The translations under genes were made by a program, and so were the position numbers. Of a stretch of 60,000 nucleotides of DNA, positions 1-10,835 are shown piece after piece; within the stretch, counting starts at the first letter, position 1; each line of letters opens with the position of its first letter. Source of the DNA: Branchiostoma floridae. Taxonomy: Eukaryota > Chordata > Leptocardii > Amphioxiformes > Branchiostomatidae. The DNA lies in the NCBI RefSeq assembly GCF_000003815.2, contig NC_049990.1, forward strand, positions 4,467,803 through 4,527,802, given 5' to 3'. Under the pieces are notes generated by a model. That model had not been told where the DNA came from and did no database searches. It worked only from the letters and a program-made list of their open reading frames with translations.

Positions 1-556
1 TATACGTAGTATACTGGCTGTATACATGTATAGTCTGTGTGTTCAACTAGATGGAATTGCTCTCTTTCCATATCTTGCAGCCTTTCTGAAAAAAAAAGAA
101 AGATTTTACCCAAGTCAAAACAATGCCTAACCAGTACTGTGTCAGAGTATAGAGTGGTCATTCCATCCTGACAAAGGCTGTAGAGACTTGCTGTTGTTAA
201 TTTAGATAATTGCAATTGCTTTGTGTTTGTGAAAACATTATAAATTTGAATTTATCTAGTTGAAGGTCTGTTCAAAATTGGCAGAGAAGGGGTGCTTACT
301 TTATTTGAGTTTTTCCATTCCACCTTTCAGTCCCACAGATCTGTTTGAGACTTGCCCCAAATCAGGGGTGCGTATTTTAATTCCCACAAACCAAGCAAGA
401 TTTTAGGTAAAAAAATTGTTCTTTCAATGAACTATGATATGAAATGTTGGAAATTGTTATTGCCAATAGTAGTGTCCAAAGTCATATTATGTTGTTCAGT
501 GTCAAAGTATCTAGACAAGCCATGCACTTAGCTAGGTTGGTACTCTCGGCAGATGA

Positions 557-1036
557 NNNNNNNNNNNNNNNNNNNNNNNNNNNNNNNNNNNNNNNNNNNN
601 NNNNNNNNNNNNNNNNNNNNNNNNNNNNNNNNNNNNNNNNNNNNNNNNNNNNNNNNNNNNNNNNNNNNNNNNNNNNNNNNNNNNNNNNNNNNNNNNNNNN
701 NNNNNNNNNNNNNNNNNNNNNNNNNNNNNNNNNNNNNNNNNNNNNNNNNNNNNNNNNNNNNNNNNNNNNNNNNNNNNNNNNNNNNNNNNNNNNNNNNNNN
801 NNNNNNNNNNNNNNNNNNNNNNNNNNNNNNNNNNNNNNNNNNNNNNNNNNNNNNNNNNNNNNNNNNNNNNNNNNNNNNNNNNNNNNNNNNNNNNNNNNNN
901 NNNNNNNNNNNNNNNNNNNNNNNNNNNNNNNNNNNNNNNNNNNNNNNNNNNNNNNNNNNNNNNNNNNNNNNNNNNNNNNNNNNNNNNNNNNNNNNNNNNN
1001 NNNNNNNNNNNNNNNNNNNNNNNNNNNNNNNNNNNN
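557..1036. other. Assembly gap (480 Ns)
   Basis: Unbroken run of N. Any open reading frame crossing it is meaningless. Confidence 0.99.
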
Positions 1037-1620
1037 AAAAAAAAGCATCCGAGGGGGGAATGAGTGACTTAGACTTGACGTTTGTAGATCGGCGCTCTCT
1101 TAAGGGCGGTTAAGGGTTGTTTTGGAAAAATATGGCTTCTGATGAAGCTATAAGAAGGATTTGTGGATTCGGAGCTAATTCTGTATTGTTGTTTCTGAGA
1201 CAGCGCCAATTACCCCAGTTTGGGTAGGGGAGAGTGATTCATTATAAGGAAAGCCGTTGAGATAAATTGTCTAGACAAGAATGTCATAATTCCCAGTGGA
1301 TTTTTGCCCAAAAAAGGGCAAAGTTGAAGACTGTACTTCCCACCATTTACCTGATGGAAAAGGGCTATTACTTGCTAAAGGAATGCTGCGGTTACAAATG
1401 ATGGATTGAAAGGAAAGAAATGGTAACTGTATACAATCAAACCTACTATAATTAAGAGTACCACTTTGGAAACCCAAAAAATCCCATCTATATATATGTG
1501 GACAAGTGGTCACTATTGTTAGTATTCTTTAAGCTTGTGTTAAATTGTTAATAGCAAAAGTTATCTACAGTATGGGACCACCGAAAAGTCGTCACAGTTG
1601 GTCTTTCTCTAAGGGTAGTC
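1037..1620. other. No gene seen
   Basis: AT-rich sequence after the gap, with short open frames only and no splice-bounded coding signal or recognised repeat. Confidence 0.5.
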
Positions 1621-1621
1621 A

Positions 1622-1807
1622 CTTGACTGTATGTCTATGGCCAGATGGTTCTTATGTTACAGTAGATATGGACCCTTGTATCAATGGCCAGGTGGTCCTT
1701 ATGTAGAGGTGGGTACATGTACATGTTGGACTGTATATCAATGACCAGGTGGTCCTTGTGTAGAGGTGGTCACTTGTATACAGCTGGTTCTTATCATGTA
1801 ATGTTAC
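1622..1807. repeat. Degenerate 57-bp-type minisatellite, left part
   Basis: Three or four imperfect copies of a unit with the core ggccaggtggtccttatgta and the link tgactgtatatcaatg. The same unit forms a cleaner 57-bp array near 27.2-27.5 kb and continues right of the mariner at 2394, so the mariner landed inside this array. The word tgactgta also matches the end of the TA-flanked transposon at 39545-40448. Confidence 0.75.
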
Positions 1808-1809
1808 TA

Positions 1810-2391
1810 CGAGGGGCGTTCAATAAGTAATAACTCTGACTCATTTCCCATAGCAGGAGATCAATGAAACTTGGCACAGTTATTAGTCTTTCTCTTCATA
1901 GGAACCACCCAGAGTTATGCATTTCTCCCATTGTTTGATGCAGCTCTGGACACCGTTTTTGTAGGACACCCCAGGTTGGTCCTCCAACAGATGCCTCATC
2001 AATGGCAGAAGAGGAACGACCAGGTCTGGGAGCTGTTTCCACAGACTTCCGGCCATGTTTGAATTCAGGATGCCAGCGTTTTACAAGGTCATATGATGGG
2101 GCATCATCACCATAAGTTTCTTTCATTTCATCAAAAGTCTCCTTTGGCGTACGACCCGTACGTCCTTTCAAATACAAAAACCGGATCACTGCGCGGCACT
2201 CAACTGGCTCCATTTCACACCTGGTCCATTTCACACCTAACTCAGTTCAAACACCAGTAAATCAGAAACCACAATTAGTGCAGAGCTCTTTTTGCAACAT
2301 AAACTATAAAGATATCATTACACATGCAAAATTTAATCTAGATCGGACAACTGGAAGTGGGTCAGAGTTATTACTTATTGAACGCCCCTCG
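1810..2391 (-). mobile_element. Internally deleted mariner element with intact TIRs
   Basis: The ends are perfect inverted repeats of about 30 bp: CGAGGGGCGTTCAATAAGTA on the left, its reverse complement on the right, continuing through AATAACTCTGAC. Both ends are flanked by TA (1808-1809 and 2392-2393), the target duplication of Tc1/mariner transposons. At 582 bp it is under half the usual ~1.3 kb of a mariner. The - strand keeps the N-terminal helix-turn-helix part of the transposase and a piece of its C-terminus, with the DDD catalytic core deleted between them. It is therefore non-autonomous. Confidence 0.93.
1896..2213 (-). pseudogene. Mariner transposase remnant (N-terminal DNA-binding part)
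   Basis: The - strand frame starts MEPVECRAVIRFLYLKGRT and continues with FDEMKETYGDDAPSYDLVK and SVETAPRPGRSSS. These are hallmark segments of the mariner transposase N-terminus: two helix-turn-helix motifs and the linker. After DEAS the frame jumps into sequence whose alternative frame resembles the transposase C-terminus (a KCITLGGSYE-like stretch). This indicates an internal deletion with a frame change. There is no catalytic DD(34)D core. An in-frame ATG at 2234 is possible, but 2213 matches the family start better. Confidence 0.88.
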
Positions 2392-2393
2392 TA

Positions 2394-2482
2394 TAACTTT
2401 AGATATGGACCCTTGTATCAAAGATCAGGTGGTCCGTATGTAAAGGTGGTAACTTCAGTACTTGTACTGATTTGACTGTATA
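2394..2482. repeat. 57-bp-type minisatellite, right part
   Basis: Continuation of the repeat at 1622-1807, including a second copy of agatatggacccttgtatca, which also occurs at 1663. The mariner separates the two halves. Confidence 0.7.
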
Positions 2483-4700
2483 GAATGTTGCATAGGGATA
2501 AGTATGGAAATTATGCCAGAGAAATAGCTGAAATAACATGGGAGTGGCCTTGGCACACTATTGCCTGTAACACCACTAATTGCCTTTTTGCCTCAAGGAA
2601 ATGTCTAGACTTGAAGGAGACTGGACCGTGCCTCTTTAAAGATAAACTGAGACAAAGCTAACTGGCTTCATGTGTGTATCATCTTTTAGGACGTGTACTC
2701 AATTCTACAGACCTAGCAAGTGATGGGCTGCAAACTGTCTTTGATCCCAAATGATGTTGTTCGTGTCTGTCTTCCATATGGAGCTGCTTTCCAATCTTCC
2801 TTGTTGATGACAAAGAGTAATGATCTTTGCATGGGAGTAAAGAAAGTTGTACAACTTTTGAAGACCTGTTTAAGTTGTATGATTGAGTTACAGTTAGGTA
2901 CTGCTGCATTCCTGTCCTTGTGAAAAAAGTCTGTATTGACATTTTTCTGTCAGTATTGACCACGTTAAAACCCTTCTTCTAAATCAGTCCGACAGTATCA
3001 GGTATTGCTGAAATGTTTTACACAATATCACAGTAACACATTTTGCAGATTGATGACTTTGTTGGCCTTGAAATAAAAAGTAAGGCAAGTTTACCAAGTT
3101 TTAAGTCTTAGTTGGAATAATCTTACAAGATGTGATTTTTCAAAGTCAAAAATTGTTTTTTTGCTACTAGTAGGCAAAAATCGTAACATTCAACATTGCA
3201 TAATAGCATAATTTGATACCCTTAGGTGTATTTTTCTGTGCCATGCTCACCGGTTTCTTCACCACTGTCAAAATGTGTCCCAGTCTTTTTGCCCAGAATA
3301 ACCTTGCTACTTTATGTGCCTAGAGAGTGCAAGACAAATGTCAGAAATGCCATCCACACGTCCATTATATTTTCGTTAGGTCTGCACTCCGAGCTCAGTC
3401 CTCGCTCTGACCCGACAACCCTCTGGGCACCACTCTGCAAGTGTAAGTGCGCGTTGATATGCTCTCCCGTTCCCCACCCATCCATCAAAGTTAAAAGGGA
3501 AACAGACAAGTGCCCATTACACCCTCTTCTGTCCAGACGCCCACTCGGTTGTTTCGTTGCTTGCCCAGATTGCAGACGCCTCGTAAAAATTCTGATACTA
3601 ATCCGCGGCTTCTTGTCCGGTTGATTTGCGCGGGGAGAGTTGGGGTTGGCAGAGGCAGGTGTCGAGGAGTATTTCCTCAGGTGTTCGGCCCTCTTGGAAA
3701 CCTGTTGTACATCATGATGCTAGCCTGGAACGCTTCTCAACCGTATTTGGAATTTGACGCTCCCGGAAAATGGAGACAGCACTAGTAGTTTGGGGCTGAC
3801 ATTGAAGAATTGTGAGGTCAACTGTGCTGAAAATCCCTTTCCTAAATTCTTGATCATGTAAGTTAACCTTTTTTTCCTTTTGGTATCTCTACAGCATGAG
3901 TTTTGTGGTCACATTGAATTCAAACAGATAATCAAAATTATTCTAAAAGTAGTTGAGTTGATCTTGCTAGACAAAAGTCCACAGGTATGCTTTGCATCTG
4001 TATTTTTTGTACAAATTTGTCCTTTTTCGGTGTGTTTTCATGCATGTGTATTTTCTATACACATTGTTTCCTTTTTGATGTATTTCATGCAACATTAGCC
4101 TGCTTGAATCCAGTAGTCATGCATGTAGGACTAGATAGAAAATCTGAGCTGCTTTAAAAAGTGAAATTAGACAAATTTGGTAGACTGATCAATAGCAGGG
4201 TCACATTTTCTTGCCCTTGATCAGCGAAGCATCGTTGATTATTTCTTCATTTGCTGTGTGCAGTGGTATTTCCACCTAGTGAACGGAAAGTGATCTAGGT
4301 TGCTCAGTCTATCACGGATCATAGCAAAACTGCCTACAGCTAATGACTTTCGCTTGAACCAACAACTCAGGCATCGACATAATCTCCTTTCCCTTTCAAA
4401 TCCGTGAACCGTCATTGATACTTCTAATCTGGTATGCCGCTGCAAAGAGACTAACATAACAGGAGTCAAGGGTAAAGTGCAAGTGTTGTAAAGGCTCCAC
4501 CTTGACTTTAACCTGCAGAATATCAAGGAGCAGTAGTGTTAAATGCTAGAGTTAATAAGCAACGTATCGCCCGGAGGGTCTGACAGCTTGTGGCTTTGGT
4601 AAAGAGCTTGTAGGTACAGAGGAATTGCAAAAGGTCATGCTCTCATGTATCGGCATGGTGATATTGATCGTGATGTGTGGCTCGGCACGAAGATGTAATC
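2483..4700. other. No gene seen; CpG-richer block at about 3330-3790
   Basis: Longest open frame 132 codons (3226-3624), with no recognisable domain. The block 3330-3790 is richer in GC and CpG than its surroundings and shows no repeat structure. It could be a conserved non-coding element or an unrecognised exon; the sequence alone does not decide. Confidence 0.35.
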
Positions 4701-4713
4701 ACCAAGAAGATAC

Positions 4714-4819
4714 AGAAAGGCAAAATCATAATATTTATCAAGCTCACAGTTCCACAAAGCACATAACTTGTGCTTTCTGCTGAACTAAGCTTTGCAAAGC
4801 GTTATGATTTTGCCTTTCT
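4714..4819. repeat. Inverted repeat with perfect 18-bp arms
   Basis: AGAAAGGCAAAATCATAA (4714-4731) is exactly reverse-complemented at 4802-4819. The 70-nt spacer holds a second small hairpin (aaagcac/gtgcttt). It could be a short MITE or a transcribed stem-loop. No target-site duplication was identified. Confidence 0.7.
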
Positions 4820-5499
4820 ATATGTGCTTAGTGATAAATGTAAATGTACAATATACAATGTATAATGTACGGTGCATACTCCTTTGCATTTCATTTCATA
4901 CTGTATAAAATACATTTTCTACCAGATCTCTTCAGCATCATTGAAAAAAGGTAAGGGATGCTATCTGAAATGTCTGACTGTTTCCAAAATCATTTCCACT
5001 TAACTTCCTTTGGCAAACAGTACATCCATATGTACTTGCTAAATTTTCATCTTGCAACTAACTGATAACAAGATGTAGCTAGGCTTAACATCTATTATCA
5101 TAATACCGGTACGTTTACGACGATTTCTCTAGCCATACTGATTTGACAAATTGTCAACGCATCATTTTCTCCAGTTACATGTTGCTGTTATAGGTTACCC
5201 TTGCCACTTCTTCTGTGTAACTTTTCTGCCACTCTTGTCCTGCTAAAAGCGTAATATTGTAATTGTAACACGCCGCGGAATTACACGGCGAACGGGCGCG
5301 TGGTTGGGAGGGGGTACAAAATACCGGTAGGAAGAAACACGGCACAATTAACTGCCGCTATGTACATTTATACATCCTCTGATGTTCCTTCCTTTTCTGT
5401 CAGTAAATGCATAAAACATAAACCTGCATGAGCATACAAAATGTCATGAGAAAACGGACGTATACTGTCAAGAATTTTCATTTAACTTCTGTCCGTCAC

Positions 5500-5700
5500 A
5501 ACCGCTATGACGTAACACTTCACTGCTAGCGTAGATATAAAAATGGCGGGAAAATGGCTGCGTACGTTCAATTTTGCCCATTCAGTCGTAGATCCGGGCT
5601 ATTATGCAACGGTTCTTCACACTTTTACATGAGTTGTAGGTCACCAACAGAAATTCAAGATTGTTGTTGAATCATGTTCGTCTTGTGCCGTGAGCATGTG
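5500..5700 (+). promoter_or_regulatory. Promoter-like cluster (CRE, TATA-like, E2F-like, YY1-like)
   Basis: Within about 50 bp: TGACGTAA (5508-5515, CRE-like), gatataaaaa (5534-5543, TATA-like), GGCGGGAAAA (5545-5554, E2F-like) and two AAAATGGC-like YY1 words. A CpG-rich stretch lies just upstream (5270-5330). An ATG at 5543 opens a 29-codon frame ending at 5632, and a donor-like ccgtgagc occurs near 5690. It may be the promoter and first exon of a gene, possibly a distant 5' exon of the GDPD gene. The motif matches are short and could be chance. Confidence 0.3.
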
Positions 5701-7390
5701 TAATTATGATCTATATAAATTTGGCAATGAATGTGACAGTGTGTTCGTCCCACGACGAGCTGCCTACCCCGAAATTTAAAAAAAAGTATACTGAAAACTT
5801 TTGGCCTTGTTGTCTTCGAATGTATTGTTATCGATGCTTTGTAAATGGTGTATTGGACACCTAGATGTCTGAAGTGTGCACAGCTCAGAAATAACTATTG
5901 TTGCATGTGTAGATCTCTTTAAGTTCCAGTATTTTTAATCTACCGGTATAAGTCTTACTACCGGTATTATGCCAATGCATGTTACATCAGCAGTCTTAAC
6001 TATAACACAGAAAATGCCTAGAACACAAAACTTACAAAAGTTTAAGCTGGATGTAAGTATATTTCTGTTATCAAGAGTGTTCAGTGTGTCTGAGCAGGGT
6101 TTTGTGCTCCCTGAATGCTGTCTTGTTTTCCATTTCATCACCATGCATCTGTTGTGGATTGCTCTCACGTACATGTAAGTGTTGAGGTCTCATTTCCAGG
6201 TGTGGAAATCTCATTTGGAAAGGTGTTAGATTCATTTCCAAGATGGTCACGGTAACCGTCAGGTGTTGTGTGCTCCTTTGCAGGAGAACTAAGTCTTATG
6301 CAGCTGTTGAAGGTTCATTTCTAGGTGTAAAAACCTAATTTTGAGACATGAAAGGTTGAACCAGCCAAACGTCCTGTAAATGAATAGTTTCATCATGTTG
6401 GTGAATAACTGTATGTTATTGATTAAGTTCTACATCCACAACCACATGTTTTTCAAGAGCAGATGTTTCTATGACCATCGATGGTCATGAAAATGCTGGG
6501 TCTGGTTGGGGAAAAAAGTATTTTGTTATCTACCCATAGAGAAGGTTTATCAATTGATATTCAAGTCAGGTTCAGTGGAAAAAAGCAATTTTGCCTCAAC
6601 CTCCTTTAAGATTTCGACAGCCCAAGGTGCCATATCCAAGATGAAGTCAAGATAAGGAACCAAAAATTCGTCAAGGATTTGTTAGGAGAATTGATTCAGT
6701 TACGAAGACAATTATTCTCTCTCTGCGTTGTCAATACAGTTTTCAAAAACACGGCGCTGCATCGGCATGTCGTTTGTCTCTGTCATGGCAACCTGCCAAA
6801 TAGCTGGTATACAGGTCCTGAACTGTGCAATAGAGCTTAGGTAGTATAATGCAGCTCTAGCTTCTTGTGTCTGGGCATACTACTGTGGATATGCTGTAAA
6901 GGGGTCATATGTTATAATATCTACTTTATCAGGATCTTTCATCTTGAATGGTTTCTGCTCAATGATAGTGTATCGTGGTGGTGCCATGGGGCAATCTGGA
7001 CCCTTTGGATGATAAAATTATTATGTTAGATGTAATTGCAAATTCTTGCCCGTGGGCTAATTGCAGGTCACATAAGATGGTACAGACAAAAGTGTGTAGC
7101 AACATAGAATATGTAGACTCTAGTCCAAAGGCTAACTCTAGCTTCTAAGTTATTGAGTTCAAATTTTTTTTATTCATCTGCATATTTAGTTAATGGGCAA
7201 CTCACACTTATTATAAGGCTAGTGAATTCAGCCAAGTACACCACCCTGGGCACCTCTTTTCTTCATCAGTTGAAGAACTTCATCAGTTCTTCAACACTAA
7301 AGCCTGCAGGCTAGCAATTGAACAAACAGAACCCATGACCTTTTCTTCCGAAAGCAGAAACGATGACAACACATTGAATTACATTTTCAC
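5701..7390. other. No gene seen
   Basis: AT-rich sequence. Two overlapping open frames near 5935-6178 are short and lie on opposite strands. No repeat family was recognised apart from scattered TACCGGTA words at about 5940 and 5960. Confidence 0.45.
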
Positions 7391-7393
7391 CAG

Positions 7394-8135
7394 ACATCAA
7401 AACTACATGCAGTACAACATACATCAGAGGAATATCGCAGTGGTGTAATACCCCTGCATTTACAGTGTATGTACAAAATGAACAGTTTCAGGCCTTTTCT
7501 ATTAAGACTGTAGAACTCAAAATGTACATTGCAGTTTCAGGCATCAAAAGAGGGTGCAGTACAACATTTGTCAGAGGAAATAGCACATCACCAATGCCCT
7601 ATTCCTTCCTAATGCATTTACATGCTGTGTGAAGCCTTTGTTATAAGGCTACAGTGCCAAACAAGAAGTATTGAAACACTGTACATTTTATATTTATTCT
7701 AGACATCAAAAGAGGGTGCAGTACAACATTTGTCAAATGAAATAGCACATCACCAATGCCGTATTCCCTTTTAATGCATTTACATGCTGTGTGGAGCTTT
7801 TGTTATAAGGCTACAGTGCCAAACAAGAAGTATTGAAACACTGTACATTTTCATCCATTCCAGACATCAAAAGATTGTGCAGTACAGCATTTGTCAAGAG
7901 AAAATAGCACGGCGACCAGGCAGTATCTCTTCCCAATGCATTTGCATACAGTTTGAAGCCTTTACTATAAGACTACACAGTGACCAACAAGGAGTATTGA
8001 AACATTGTACATTCAGTCCAGACATCAAAGATTGTTCAGTGCAACATTTGTCAAGAGAAAATAGCATGGCGACTTGGCAGTATCCCTTCCCAATGCATTT
8101 CCATGTCATTTCAACCCTCTGTTCTGAGAAAAATT
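7394..8135. repeat. Tandem array, about 160-bp period, five copies
   Basis: The landmark acatcaaaagagggtgcagt and its variants occurs at 7394, 7541, 7703, 7864 and 8022 (spacings 147, 162, 161, 158). Each copy continues with an atttgtcagaggaaatagca-like segment and an aatgcatttacatgctgtg-like segment. Similarity decreases towards the left edge. The 179-codon frame at 7784-8323 is a by-product of this array. Confidence 0.88.
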
Positions 8136-9194
8136 CTTGGAGTTGGACCAAAAGTGTCCTATTCTCTAAAGCCGCAGCAAGGCCATTAGCCGGCAATGAG
8201 ATATGGCGTGTTTCGGAACAACATTCGGACCCTTGGGTACCGCCTTTACCGTGGTGTGCGATCTTTGACCTACCAATAGGGGAGAAACAGAACTGGCCAT
8301 ATTTCCACCTAGAGGCAAAGTAAGGCCTAGGAAAAAATGTTGTTTCGTGTTTCAGTCCTGAAAAAAGTAGGGTCAGTAGGTACTAGGTACAGATTCTCTT
8401 TTTTTTCTTATATTTTTTTTTAGGCTGGCCAAAACTCTATTGAGACATATTACAATACAGTTGGACAAAGTAAACTGAAATTCATGAGGACACTTGTCTT
8501 TCAATGTCAAAGTTAAATTCTGTGCATATTAGATAGGGCAAGCAGTGTTTTTACTTCAATAGGAAGCAGACTGAAAAATAGATTTCTAATTGGAAGCTAC
8601 ATGTACAATGTATGTGACTCCACTGCCCACCAAAAAAAAATTCAGGGTTGGCAGGTTTTTCGAGGGTAGGTAGGGAAACAGGAAACACAATATTTTTCCT
8701 TAGGCCTCATCCAAATAGGAGGCAGAACTGGCGATATTTCCTCGGAGGCAAACTGACTAATGGCAGCTACGATGAAGAGAAAACGATAAATCCCGTTCTT
8801 GACACCCCAAGGCCAGAGTTAGATGGAAAGATCATGCCCAAGTTTTTATTTATGCAGCTATTATACTTACATCTAGCGTTATCTGATAGTAGAGGATTGA
8901 TTAACTTCATTTTCCCTGGTGAGGGAAACATTAGTAATTGTGTGGAGTGAGTTTGTTTCACTTCTTCTGGCATTTTTTAAGACAGTGAGGGCATTACTAC
9001 TTTGGAATCAATTCAGCATGTCAACTTTCTGTTGGTCTTTACAAGATACTTTGGTACATCATTGTGATTTCCATTATTTGTGTGCATGTCATTGAGCATA
9101 ATCATTATTGTTATGGAGTCCGTACATAAAATAACACAACTACTTACATTGTAATATGTACAATATGACATTGTATAAAAACAACTATAAACAT
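8136..9194. other. No gene seen; small duplicated segment
   Basis: A segment around 8265-8320 (aataggggagaaacagaact, atatttccacctagaggcaa) recurs in diverged form at 8710-8755. Nothing else was recognised. Confidence 0.4.
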
Positions 9195-9262
9195 TTACAG
9201 TCAATCCTATACATGTTACCACCTCTAAGGACCACTTGACCAATGTGACCACTTCTTGGTGG
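9195..9262. repeat. Fragment related to the 57-bp minisatellite / transposon end
   Basis: cagtcaatcctatacatgtt, followed by accacctctaaggaccactt, is the reverse complement of the minisatellite unit at 27.2 kb. It resembles the CAGTCAAACCTGT terminus of the element at 39545. Confidence 0.5.
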
Positions 9263-9315
9263 TCCCTTAGAAACTTTTCCCATTAACACTCACTCTAGCT
9301 TTAGGAACCCTGTCT

Positions 9316-9600
9316 ATGATAACCAGCTGTACTCATAGACCAGATTTTATTGGTGCATATGAGTACGGAGCCGAACTCACATGTTTTGACCAAACTTCTA
9401 AAACAATCAAAATTATTGTATCAAAACAAATTCCAGAATCTTTACCCAAAACTGTTTTCTCTTCCTTTTTAAACAAACTTCATGTAGAGGGAGATCTTCC
9501 TGCAACTGTTAGAAAGAGTGTGTCTTCGGACCTCACTCATACTTACGTCATCCATTTTAAGAAAAGATCAGACAAGGATATTGTATATAATGATATTTGA
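9316..9600 (+). pseudogene. Unrecognised C-terminal coding fragment, 94 codons
   Basis: The frame runs from MITSCTHRPDFIGAYEYGAE to SDKDIVYNDI and stops at 9600. Composition is ordinary for a protein (charged/hydrophobic mix, no simple repeat). I do not recognise a domain. It has no clear splice acceptor and sits immediately upstream of a LINE reverse-transcriptase end. It is most likely the tail of a retrotransposon protein, possibly a host gene fragment. Confidence 0.35.
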
Positions 9601-9730
9601 TAATTTTGTATATAATCAATTCTGTGTATAATTGTCACCGAATTGTATATTCATGTCTACTGACTTTTGATGTCTAATGTTTTTTGTTTGATTTTGGTTT
9701 CGTATTGTATTCTATTATCATTTCAGGTTT

Positions 9731-9776
9731 GGGAGGACAACTTGTAAAGGTGTTGATACACCTGTTTTGTCCTCCC
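9731..9776 (+). other. Nested hairpin in retroelement 3'UTR
   Basis: Outer stem GGGAGGACAA (9731-9740) pairs with TTGTCCTCCC (9767-9776). Inside it AGGTGT (9748-9753) pairs with ACACCT (9758-9763) around a TGAT loop. Such 3' structures can be recognised by LINE reverse transcriptases; that role here is inference. Confidence 0.7.
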
Positions 9777-9809
9777 TTCCACTTGTTTTTGCATGTGGTA
9801 AATTCAAAT

Positions 9810-10712
9810 AAAGAAATAAAGGATAGATTATTGAGACTGGCATCAGGAATGAAATTAGAAAATGACAACTTCGCAATTGAAAACATACGACTTCCTTCAC
9901 ATATTAGTATCCCAGAATTTGATACCATTGATATGAATTTCCAAAAATTTTTACTTGGAGTACATGCAAAATCATCAAATGACGGCATCCGTGGTGAGTT
10001 AGGAACATTTCCCATTTCGATCAACGCTGAGATACAATTAATCAAATACTGGCACCGTCTAGCAAACTTACCCGAATATTCTTTACTACGTGAAGCATAT
10101 GATGTTGTACTTTCCGGTGAATACGATTGGACAAATCACGTAACTGACATTCTCAACTATAATGGTTTTGGGTATGTATGGACAAACCCGAGGTTGTATC
10201 ATGTTAATATGCTTATCGACCAATTACGACTCCGTTTACAGGATATATACATTCAAGAATGGCATTCTTCTATTCAGAATAACTCAAAACTTAAAATTTA
10301 TTCTACGCTAAAGGAAAGATACGGACAAAAGAAGTATCTTTCGAATGTACACAATTTCGAACTTCGTAGAGCAATTACAAAGATAAGAATCTGTAGTCAC
10401 AAACTAAATATAGAAGCCGGAAGATATTCTAAAATTCCCCGTGACCAGAGGTTTTGTCCATTCTGCCCAAATGAGATCGAAGACGAACGTCACTTCGTTA
10501 TGGATTGTTCTCGATATGATGATAAATGCACAGAGCTGTTCACATTACTTTCCACTTGCTCTAAAGACTTTGCTACTCTCTGTTCGATAGATAAATTCAA
10601 GTACATTCTGGGAGGCGATAATACACATTGTGTACAAGTAGGCAAATATATCCACGATTCTTTATACCGTAGAACCAATAGTGTAAATGACATGCTAGAC
10701 CCTTTATGTTGA
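9810..10712 (+). pseudogene. 5'-truncated non-LTR retrotransposon ORF2, C-terminal part
   Basis: The frame (open from 9684) encodes the region downstream of the reverse-transcriptase palm in many invertebrate LINEs. FQKFLLGVHAKSSNDGIRGE is the FxKxLLGV...GELG segment, followed by IQLIKYWHRL. The terminal cysteine-histidine knuckle is FCPFCPNEIEDERHFVMDC. The stop is at 10710-10712. Palm motifs (FADD), endonuclease and ORF1 are absent, so the copy is truncated at its 5' end. It abuts the LINE-like 3' fragment at 9310-9825. Confidence 0.85.
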
Positions 10713-10835
10713 TGTATCCATACCTATAGATATCCATATATATGTGTTTAGTTGTACTGTAAGTAGTTGTTATACATGTAGACCTTACAAAAGTCGCTGT
10801 ACTTTTGTCGTGTCAATAAAGATTTACATATATGA
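10713..10835 (+). mobile_element. LINE 3'UTR with hairpin and poly(A) signal
   Basis: The stem ACAAAAGT (10787-10794) / ACTTTTGT (10801-10808) is followed by AATAAA at 10815-10820. This marks the 3' terminus of the ORF2 copy above. Confidence 0.7.

Larger units (their letters stand above)
9310..9825 (+). mobile_element. LINE-like 3' fragment with structured 3'UTR
   Basis: An open frame at 9316-9600 (below) is followed by an AT-rich 3'UTR. This holds a strong nested hairpin (9731-9776) and ends at aataaag words at about 9808-9820. The coding-end, hairpin and A-rich layout resembles the 3' end of a 5'-truncated non-LTR retrotransposon or a processed copy. The family is not identified. Confidence 0.45.

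Noticed and set aside
482-1113. Long frames spanning the gap
   Set aside because: They consist of Ns.
3226-3624. 132-codon + frame as a gene
   Set aside because: No recognisable domain, opposing frames of similar quality, no supporting splice sites. Kept only as a GC-richer block.
7784-8323. 179-codon + frame as a gene
   Set aside because: Runs through copies of the 160-bp tandem array with shifted frames; no domain, no splice structure.
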